This document shows positions 20,325 through 28,002 of a stretch of DNA of 28,002 nucleotides, in pieces. The position numbers and the translations under genes are program-made. Source of the DNA: Gnetum montanum (taxonomy: Eukaryota > Streptophyta > Gnetopsida > Gnetales > Gnetaceae). The stretch covers positions 2,053 to 30,054 of the forward strand of contig MNCI01002966.1 in the NCBI GenBank assembly GCA_015680685.1. The letters are read 5' to 3'. The notes under the pieces were generated by a model that did no database searches, was not told where the DNA came from, and worked only from the letters and a program-made list of their open reading frames with translations. Position 1 is the first letter of the stretch; each line of letters begins with the position of its first letter.

Positions 20325-22045
20325 AAGTGGTATCCACACTGGGGAGACCATATCCACATTGGGCAGTATTATCCCAATGTGGATAAAAGGTATTTTATCA
20401 AGAAGTTCAATGATTTACATCAAAATTAATATATTTTAACCTCCTAATCTTCTTGGGATATCCAATAGCTAAAAAGCTTAATGAAATAGGTCATTTTTCA
20501 TGTCCATTCTCATATCTACACTAGGAACCTCCTTAACTCATGTTGGCCAGTGTGGGTTTAGCATGGATACTAAGAGGGTAACCCATAGAAGGTTCACAAA
20601 TACCTAAAAATGACTTCAAACTACATCATTATGACTCAAAAACCCTGTCAACACGTCCTAAAGCCTTCAACCCTCTCAAAACCTACTAAAAATTGCAAAG
20701 AGTTAACTCCCTTAGAGCATTCATGGTAGGGCCATGCTAGCCAACATTGGCTTAGCATGGCTCCAAGGGGATAACCTCCAAAACCATCTAAAACCCCTCA
20801 AAACTACAAAACCTTAACCCTAAACCCTAGCCTTTGGCATTGGCAATCCTAGGAGGTGACATGCATTGTCGATTTGTTGTCAAACTAGCCTAGATATGAG
20901 ACCATGATGTATCCACATTGGGAGAGTCCTGATCAATGTTAAGCAGCATGGTTCTAGTTTCGGTAAGTAGCCTTTCCACTTTTGGCAATAGATCGACACT
21001 CCTAGAGATCCAAAATCTACACTAGCAAAGCCTAGAACCACAATAGCCTTGAATTTGTACATGTTTGACCTCATTTTGATCTTAAATATACCAAGCCCCC
21101 TCATCCATGTTAGAGAAATGCTACCCAGCATGGATAAAGGATGTATAATCATGCATGGCCTCAAGTAGCATTTAGATCAATCCAAATTTGGCCACTCATT
21201 GCATATAATTCTAGAAGCCTAAAAACTTCATCGCTCTACTTTTGAAGCCATTCAAGAAAGAAAAAAGAAAGCTAGCCTCCACTGAGCCACACTAGCTTGC
21301 ATGGCCTCAGCATGGGTACATCATCCAATTTGCTTTAACCCTTCAAACATGGCCAAACTAATCTCAAGGCTTAGCTACTGAGTGTCCAACTACAACACCC
21401 TAGTTCTATCCTCAAATTAACCATGTCTCACCATGACACAACCTAGATCTAGATCATCCACATTGTAGCCATAGTAGCTAGCATGGCCTTAGTGTGGTTA
21501 AATCTTCCACTAAGATCTAACACTCAAAACTCTCCTAAAATAATCCCAAAACATGTCTAGGAAGCCCACAGTTGCTAAAATATTGCCTCAACTACAAATT
21601 GATCCACATTGGAGTCATGCTATCTAGTGTGGATCTTGGGGGTACAACTTCTAGACCTACTTTTTCAAATGTCTTAACCTTCAAACTAATCAATTCTCAT
21701 AGATCTAGCCCTATGCTACCTTAGGAAGGCCCTGGAATCCCAATTTCAGCCCTTTGGATGCCACAAAACCTACTTTCATTAGTATCCATGCTAGGGCCAT
21801 GTTGGCCAGCATGGCTCCAGTGTGAGTGGCACATCTAGGCTTCAATAGGGGCTTCCAATGGTTGAAATTAATGCCAACATTTAGCTTCTTCCTTCTCTAG
21901 TGCACTACACTATACATGCAAGCCATCAATAGTTGAAAACTACCCAAAATGAGCCTAGAAAACTACCTAGCTATCGCAACCATGCTAGAGGTCATCCCAT
22001 CCATGTTGGTGAGTGTGGATCCATTGTGGGTCCAACATGGGTACC
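20325..22045. repeat. Degenerate tandem array, ~10 units of 150-205 bp, many with an inverted repeat
   Basis: Units recur near 20330, 20527, 20731, 20905, 21105, 21283, 21455, 21602, 21785 and 21985. Each holds a core built from ATCCACATTGG, CCATGCTGGCC or AGCATGG words, followed by a GGGTA-like word, then a looser spacer rich in AACCCTCAAAACC-type sequence. Several cores are inverted repeats. ATCCACATTGGG at 20352-20363 pairs perfectly with 20373-20384. GCCATGCTA at 20731-20739 pairs with 20753-20761, enclosing a second GCCAA/TTGGC stem. The 12-bp arms at 21602-21634 pair with wobble. 21796-21815 is a 20-bp near-palindrome. 22001-22009 pairs with 22032-22040. The minus-strand open frame 20880-21164 lies within the array and is not credible as a gene. 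Confidence 0.65.
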
Positions 22046-22779
22046 TTAAAAACCATGATTTTTTGCACCAAAAAAAATCCTAAAATAGCCTCTATTAATG
22101 GCCAAGCTTACATAGCAGCCCTAAATATTTATTCCATGGCTTGCTAAGGCCTAAACCTAGAAAAATATAACCTTTTTTTACTAATATGAGCCAATTTTCA
22201 TCACATACATTCCATTTTCACTAATTTGACCTTATTTCATGATGTTTCAATTGGTTTTTAGCCTTGTTTTCCATTGTTGATCCTCTTGTCCATCATATGA
22301 CACCTACATGGCTTCATGTTTTCCTAGATTTATCTTATTTCCTTTATTATGGTTTTTTTGACCTTATTTAGCCTTGGATTAGTGTTGGGTGATGGGGTTT
22401 ACCCTTCTTTAACCATCAGTTGACACCATGCAACCATGGCCTACTAAGGCCTAAAACTAGAAATATTGTGATCTCTATTGACTAGTTATAGCCTTATTTC
22501 TCATGCTTAACCTTGTTTGACTCTCTTAGAGATTTATTTACCTTTTCTTAGGTCTATATTTTATTTTGTTTGTTTATTTTCTATCCCCTCATGGCCTTGG
22601 ATGATCTTGTTTACATTGCCTTTGACATTAGAGTATCATACATTTGCATAGTGGTATAGCATTTTGACATTATTCATTCATTTTTACCTATGTGCCACTT
22701 AATATGATTTTGGTTGACATGTATGATTGAAGTATGAGTACTTGGAAGCATATCAGTTTGCCTTTGTGCCTACATGGAT
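22046..22779 (+). other. Spacer before RT, no gene seen
   Basis: A T-rich stretch with two copies of a CATGGC..(C/G)CTAAGGCCTAAA word (22135 and 22435); a third occurs after integrase (26256). No coding frame is convincing. If pol is joined to gag by splicing, the 3' splice site should be near 22770, where TATCAG precedes the first pol-like codons. Confidence 0.4.
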
Positions 22780-23920
22780 CCCACAATGATGTTGAGTGGT
22801 GTATTAACCTTGATTACCTAAATCTTGACCCTGAGAGTCTTGTAAACCACATAGCCTTAATAGAGAAACCTCTGGAATGGCATGAAACCTAGTTTAGATA
22901 CTTGGATTAAAGGTTGGAAACATCACTAAAGACTCTCTAGTTGAGCTTCCTATCACAACACATAGTGATGAAGAGAAAACCCTAAAACTAAGTTTCTCAT
23001 TAAAACCTCAACTAGCTCAAGAAATCACCAATGTTCTACAAGACAACATAAAATCCTATGCCTGATGATATGAAGATATGCTAGGTCTTGACCCATTCTT
23101 AGTGCAATGTAACATCATCCTTGATAATAACATTAGATGAGTTAAGGAAAACATTCACAAGATTAGACTTTATTTGGGCTTGGTAGTTCATGATGAAATC
23201 AAAAAACTATGCATAGAATGGATGTCCAAGATAATAGTATTTTCTAAGAAAAATTTGAGTATCTGCATTTGCATCAATTTTCAAGACCTAAAAACCATCA
23301 AGGATGACTTTCCTTTACCTAGTATTAATTAACTTATCAATACTATAGCTAGGCATGCCTTCTTATCCTTTATGGATGGATTCTTAGGATATAATTAGAT
23401 TAGGATAAACCTAGAACATTAACATATCATGACCTTCATGATCCCTTGGGGTACCGTTTGCTATACCATGATGCCATTTGGCCTAAAGAACATAAGAGAA
23501 AACTACCAAAGAGCCATGATGTACATATTTAGTGACTACATGCTAGGTTTTCTCAATGATTACATAGACAATATAGCTGTTAAGTTCAATGTGGTTGAAG
23601 ACCATACTAATGACCTAGATCTTGTACTTAAAGGATGCCTTAAAGATGAACTTAGGTTAAATCCCAAGAAGTTTGTTTTTGGTGTCAAGACCTATAAGAT
23701 GCTTGGCTTTGTAGTGTCTAAAGCAGGGATACATGTCAATCCTAATAAGGTTAAGGTTGCATTTAACTTGAAAGAACCTACTAACCTTAATGATCTTTGG
23801 GGACTACAAGGTAGATTACAATTCATTCATAGGTTTATTGTTAGGCTTATGAATAAGTTACAACCCAAGAAACACTTGCTTAAGAAAGGATTTCACTATG
23901 AGTGGATGGCTTCATACTAA
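22780..23920 (+). pseudogene. Reverse transcriptase domain of element B pol
   Basis: RT copies the element's RNA into DNA in the virus-like particle. The upstream part (DVEWCINLDYLNLDPESL) is followed by one frameshift near 22900. The next frame gives YEDMLGLDP, the expected block where plant Ty3/gypsy RTs begin; then DDFPLPSIN, HAFLSFMDGFLGYN (first catalytic Asp kept at 23375-23377), PWGTVCYTMMPFGLKN, YQRAMMYIF, and the active-site box at 23561-23572 as YIDN instead of the usual Y[VI]DD. KKFVFGVKTYKMLGF and GIHVNPNKVK follow. The loss of the second Asp (GAT to AAT, a G-to-A change) would abolish polymerisation. In-frame TAG/TAA/TGA stops elsewhere sit at positions where the family has Q, R or W. 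Confidence 0.92.
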
Positions 23921-24200
23921 AAAGCCTTTGAAAACATTAAACAAGAGATGGCACAAGTATTGATAGTCTATCCTCCACAAGAGGATAAATAATTTTACAT
24001 CTACCTTACTATCTTTGACATGTCTATTGCCTCTCTACTCTATCAAAAATGAGATGATGAAGCAGAAATTCTAGTATACTACCTTAGCCATGCATTAATT
24101 GCCAATGAGACCAGATACACTAAAGTAAAGAAGTATTGTCTACCACTAGTCTTCTCATTGAAGAAGTGGAGATACTACCTCTCTATAAGGTAGGTAAACA
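23921..24200 (+). pseudogene. First RNase H domain of element B pol
   Basis: This follows RT in the order found in Ty3/gypsy pol. The frame reads FYIYLTIFDMSIASLLYQK, then EILVYYLSHAL, ETRYTKVKKYC and LVFSLKKWRYYL. These match the Ty3-type RNase H, where YLS..L....TRY...EK..LA...A..K.R.Y is conserved. RNase H removes the RNA strand during cDNA synthesis. It contains stop codons and is not functional. Confidence 0.85.
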
Positions 24201-24429
24201 TCATTTGCAAAGGTAACGTGCTTAGAGCCATAATGGCCAACCTGTATTAAAATAGTCGTATGGCCTAATGGAAATCCATAATGGAAAATTTTAAGCTCCA
24301 TTATGTCTCTTAATCCTCAACGAAATGTTAAGGTATAGCCATACAACTCACTATTTTACCTATTGATGAATAAGCAACCATAGATATTGAGTTCCCTAAT
24401 GAGCATGTCAATACTATCAGCCAAGTGCC

Positions 24430-24720
24430 TAAGGGTTATGAAGCAATCATATACTTCGACAAAGCTTCAACTACCCATTGGGCTACTGTCACTACCATCA
24501 TAATGTTCCTATTTGATGAAACCTGATCCTTCTCCTATCATTTTCAATTTCCATGCATCAACAACATAGTAGAGTATGAGGGATTAATCAGAGGAATAAT
24601 GGTAGATCATGACCTAGGAATCAAGTGCTTAATGATTAAAGGATACTCTCAACCATTGGTTAACCAAGTACCAAGGTTTATACATGTAAAGCTAACCATC
24701 TACAACCTTACTATGACCTA
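24430..24720 (+). pseudogene. Second (archaeal-type) RNase H domain of element B pol
   Basis: After a short connecting region the frame reads AIIYFDKAST, corresponding to the YFDGS box with its first catalytic Asp at 24458-24460; then FPCINNIVEYEGLIRG, corresponding to the (A)EYEAL box with catalytic Glu; then LGIKCLMIKGYSQPLVNQV, where the family has GDS..V and the Asp is replaced by Tyr. A second RNase H between the Ty3-type RNase H and integrase is the hallmark of the Tat/Ogre lineage, so this domain supports the classification. It is interrupted by stops. Confidence 0.8.
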
Positions 24721-24779
24721 GGAAAGTAATAATTACAACAATTTAAAAATGTTGATATCTAACTTGTACCCTTAACGTA

Positions 24780-26172
24780 GAATACCATAGGCAAAGCAAT
24801 TGCAATGCTCGCCTTTAGTGTGATGCTAGATGTATTTAGCAAGTTTCTCACTTTGAATATAGACTATGCTATTCCCAAAACATAGAGTATTGAGGATATC
24901 TTTGTAGTCATGGTTCATGTAATTCCTGTAAGGGAATGGTATAATGATATTAAGTTTTACCTTATGCATGGTGAACCTTTACAAGACCTAACTATTGCTT
25001 AAAATGATATTGTACATAAATGATCAAAATGGTATGTCATAGTAGGTGATAACACATTATGTCAATGGTCCTATGATGACATATTATTAGTGTGCTTAGA
25101 TAAAACTAAATCTTGAACAATCCTAAAGTAGGTTCATGGGGGTGTATGGGGACATATAGGACCTAGACCCATGGTCACTAAGATTAGATGGTTAGGTTAT
25201 TACTAGCCCTATATGGAAAGTGACTATCTTTAGAAGGCTAAAAATTGTGACATGAGTCAAAATCATAACAATCCTATACACATACCACCAACTGAGTTGC
25301 ACAATACTTAGATAACTTGTCTATTTCAATGATGATGGTCGAATATCATTAGACCTATAATGCCTAAGTTTTCTATGGGGCATATTTTCATCATCACTAC
25401 AACTAAATACATTACAAATTTGATTGAAGGTATTCCTCTAAGGAGGATAGCATTTGAATAGGTTTATAAATTCATACTTGACAACATTGTAGCCTGCTTT
25501 AGCATACCTATGACCATAGTTACAGATAATGGAACATAGTTTAGTAGCCAAGAAATGAGGAATTTTTGTCATGACCTAGGCATTAAGAAATTTTTGTGAT
25601 TGCCATATTACCCTTAATACAATGGGCAAGTAGAAGCAACCAATAAGGCTATCATTAACTTACTCAAAAATATGTTGAATAATAGTAAGTGAAAGTGGCA
25701 TGAGTGGCTTTTCCATGCACTTTGGGCCTATAGAACAACCTAACATATGGAAACAAGCATAATTCCTTATAGCCTGGTTTATTCTTTTAAAGTTATTTTA
25801 CCTCTTAAATTGTAGGTACCATCACTCTGAGTATCCTTATCTAACTTCATAAACAATGAAAAATGGAAGGAGCTATGGATCATGGACATAGACTTAGTGG
25901 AGCAATAAGTATGAATAGTTGCTCACATCAAGCGATATCAAGAGAGGTAGAAATGACAACACCACCATAACCTAACCAAGCATAAGATCAAAGAGAGTGA
26001 CCTAGTCCTTAAGTCAATCCATGAGCATGTAGAAAAATTCTTAGCCAACTAGGTAGGGCTTTTCTTGGTCACTAAGGCTTATGACAATGGACCATTCAAA
26101 ATAGTCAACATGGATGGGAATGAGTTGGCCAACCTGGTCAATCATTCCTATCTAAAGCCTTACTACATGTAG
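24780..26172 (+). pseudogene. Integrase domain of element B pol
   Basis: Integrase inserts the cDNA into the genome. The pre-integrase region (WYNDIKFYLMHGEPL, LLVCLDKTKS) leads to the zinc-binding part (VHGGVWGHIG, LGYY, NCDMSQ, PIHIPP). There the second Cys of C-x-x-C is Ser. The catalytic core has WSN at 25336-25344 where WxxD or W(x)D is expected, so the first Asp is Asn; TDNGT keeps the second Asp at 25525-25527; GQVEATNKAI keeps the Glu at 25633-25635, exactly 35 residues on, the D,D35E spacing. The C-terminal module ends GPFKIVNMDGNELANL and HSYLKPYY. From about 24790 the frame is nearly free of frameshifts but carries many stops, almost all at sites expected to be Q, R or W. Confidence 0.92.
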
Positions 26173-27271
26173 CCTATAGAAAATGTCAATGACCTTCACA
26201 ATCAACAACAAATGAGCCTACATTAAATCTTTTGCACAATAAAACAACATCTTTTTATGGCCTACTAAGGCCTGAAATTGGTAATATGACATGCCATGAC
26301 CTTAAACTAGCAACATTGCTAATCTTGATAGCCTAGTTTTACTTATCATCTTATGTGGAAATATGCATTGTAATCTAACAACATGTCTCCTTTGTTTGGT
26401 TTTCTTATCCTCTTAGATTTATGCTTACAGGATGAAGCCAGGAAGTCATCATGAAGGTGCAACTCATCATGAGAGCAAGTCACTAGATAACCTACAAGCA
26501 TCAGATTCGGTGATCATGTCCTACCATACCAAGAGTTCTTGTTCGATATCATTATCATTACCTTGAATCCAACCTCATAGCCTCATTATAGCCTTCCTTA
26601 CATGAAATAATAATGTTGACCTATCTTCACACTCATGCATTATTGCCTTATGATATCCCTTTGTCATGCTTCACAATAAAGTTTGTTGAATGTAACACAT
26701 ATCATTCAAATAGAAAACATTAAGTCCATTTAGCATAACACATTTTATTTGATGGGAAATCCATTAAGTCTACTTGAAGTAACAAACCTCATCCAATAGG
26801 AAATCCATGTCAAAATCAACCTTGAAAGTGAAACCCAATGAAGGTTTCACCCCACAAAAATATGGGGAAGTAAATTGCCAAGAAGTCAAATGACTTATGA
26901 AGACCAAAAGCATAAATATATGGCTTCAAACATGCAAAGGGAGGATCCAAGTAGCCAAAGAAGCCTTAGAATAAGATGTTGGATCCTCAAATGTATTTTC
27001 CAAGTGACCAACATTTCAAACCACTAATTGACTAGCATGTTAGTGTCATAGCCATGATGTCAGCACTTAGAATGCATTGTTAGCCCTTATGACCATTTTA
27101 TTATGACTAAATTACCATCATCTCATCATAGCCTTATCCCATCATCACAAGCACTCTATGGCATGGTTTGACACAATTGAATTTAACATAAAGAGAGAAC
27201 ATTGATGGTGGACTTATAATGGTGTTTTGTATTCTTTATTGGTTCCTCTTAGATCAATCCTCCATACCTCA
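26173..27271 (+). other. 3' untranslated region of element B, no gene seen
   Basis: About 1.1 kb lies between the end of integrase and the polypurine tract. It contains a third copy of the GGCCTACTAAGGCCT word (26258-26272). No convincing protein is encoded on either strand. Confidence 0.5.
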
Positions 27272-27273
27272 AC

Positions 27274-27282
27274 AAAGAGGGG
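27274..27282 (+). other. Polypurine tract of element B
   Basis: AAAGAGGGG followed by CCAA lies directly before the TGAAACACC that opens the 3' LTR. Position and composition fit the primer for plus-strand DNA synthesis. Confidence 0.75.
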
Positions 27283-27286
27283 CCAA

Positions 27287-28002
27287 TGAAACACCACTAA
27301 AATTGCATGTTGTAACCTTATTTCCATTATGGCCTTCAACCCATGAAACCTGAGGCTAAACTTCATTATAAATGTGAAGATCATAATCCAAGAGATGTAA
27401 TTTCATATACTTTAGCTTTTGGAGCTAAAAATACCTCATAAGTGGTCAAAGCCTGAACCCCCAAGTGAAGAAAGAGATATTAAGCCTATATTTGGGCTTG
27501 GGCAAGTTAAAATGCCTTTGAGAATGCCAAAAAGGCATTTTATAGGTTTTATAGGGTGTATGATATTTTCCATGCTAGAGATTCTTCTTTCAAGGTGTGG
27601 CCCACCTACCCTCAGTGTTATGGGGTAAAACATTAACCATGCTTAGCGTGGAGGGGCGTAACCCTTAGTCCTAGTGTTGCACCTTATCCCCCATCCATAG
27701 TGTTTCTCTAGCATGACCTAAGATTCTAGCATTACACCAACTTTAATGAGGATCCTACATATCAACGTTGTTGTTGGAAGGCCTAGAGTGGGTGGAATAG
27801 CTAGCAAGGATGAAATTATCATTTACTATTTTTAGTAAATAGAATGGCCATGGGGATAAAACACTTATCATACATAGTAACCCCCCATATTTAAACACCT
27901 ATCACAACTACATGAGCAAAAATTTGTTGGAAATTACAACCAAAATTGCAAGATTTGAAGAAATTGTAGCCAAATCTATGGCCAAAAACCTATTGTACTG
28001 AC
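27287..28002 (+). repeat. 3' LTR of element B, cut by the window end
   Basis: It is collinear with 5943-~6665: TGAAACACCACTAAAATTG, then TGTTGTAACCTT, CCAAGAGATG, AGTGGTCAAAGCC, GGCCCACCTACCCTCA, GATTCTAGCATTACACC, GGATAAAACACTTA and finally CCAAAAACCTAT. The two copies differ by many substitutions and short indels, so insertion is old. Open frames at 27419-27628 (plus) and 27436-27633 (minus) lie inside the LTR and are chance frames. Confidence 0.85.

Larger units (their letters stand above)
5943..28002 (+). mobile_element. Element B: giant Tat/Ogre-like Ty3/gypsy LTR retrotransposon, 3' end outside window
   Basis: The element is bounded on the left by a 5' LTR whose first ~700 bp recur collinearly at 27287-28002 after a polypurine tract. 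Between them, in order, are gag, a long spacer with an antisense gene and a repeat array, RT, RNase H, a second RNase H and integrase. RNase H duplication together with the RT wording (a PWG-x-CY...MPFGLKN block) is typical of the Tat/Ogre lineage of plant Ty3/gypsy elements; that is family knowledge applied to visible motifs. Without the nested element beta, the internal part is about 12.3 kb, so the whole element would be around 16 kb. It is dead: many stops, lost catalytic residues and degenerate LTRs. The five bases before the LTR (5938-5942, GAAAT) should be the target duplication. Confidence 0.85.

Noticed and set aside
20813-20832. Telomere-like CCCTAAA repeats
   Set aside because: Only about two units are present, inside an AACCCT-rich spacer of the array, so an interstitial telomere tract is not supported.
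20880-21164. 94-residue open frame on the minus strand
   Set aside because: It lies entirely within the inverted-repeat array and shows no family resemblance. Neighbouring units do not keep the frame.
27419-27633. Overlapping open frames on both strands
   Set aside because: They lie within the 3' LTR of B, and the 5' LTR copy does not keep either frame.
1-28002. CRISPR arrays, tRNA or rRNA genes, bacterial operons
   Set aside because: No array with regular spacers, no cloverleaf-like or rRNA-like sequence and no prokaryotic gene layout was seen. The content is plant retrotransposon DNA.

Overview
The window looks like intergenic DNA from a large, repeat-rich seed-plant nuclear genome. A gymnosperm or conifer is my best guess. 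It is AT-rich, it contains no intact host gene, and it is built from old, mutated LTR retrotransposons nested in one another. The organism is inferred from style, not from a diagnostic marker.

Layout. (1) 1-~780 is a CpG-rich segment of unknown identity that cuts off the end of element A. (2) Element A is on the minus strand (~800-3082). It is the decayed gag of a Ty3/gypsy element; its upstream side (3083-~5120) is unresolved. (3) Element C is on the plus strand (~5440-5940). It is a fragment of a different Ty3/gypsy gag. (4) Element B is on the plus strand, from 5943 to beyond the window end. It is a giant Ty3/gypsy element inserted into C: 5' LTR ~5943-7825, gag 8086-8240 plus 15388-17555, RT 22780-23920, RNase H, a second RNase H, integrase to ~26172, polypurine tract 27274-27282, and the start of the 3' LTR at 27287. 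The two RNase H domains place it in the Tat/Ogre side of Ty3/gypsy. Its gag is the same family as A's. (5) Element beta (8241-15382) is a second LTR element inserted into B's gag. It has ~550-570 bp LTRs, a near-matching 5-bp target duplication and a degenerate methionine-tRNA primer site. It shows no gag or pol. It carries minisatellite-rich repeat X and a decayed, intronless copy of a CCR4-like deadenylase. Removing beta rejoins B's gag in frame.

The most unusual part lies inside B. About 5.2 kb separates the end of gag from the start of RT. This spacer holds a decayed gene on the opposite strand (18060-~20308, minus) with at least two short introns whose removal preserves the reading frame. 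Next to it is a ~1.7 kb array of about ten units, spaced ~150-205 bp, many carrying an inverted repeat. I do not recognise the antisense protein.

Assembly caveats. A 263-base N run (16010-16272) removes part of B's gag. Single Ns at 8722, 9835 and 12174 sit exactly at repeat breakpoints. The block 8723-9834 is probably misplaced and would fit at 12174.
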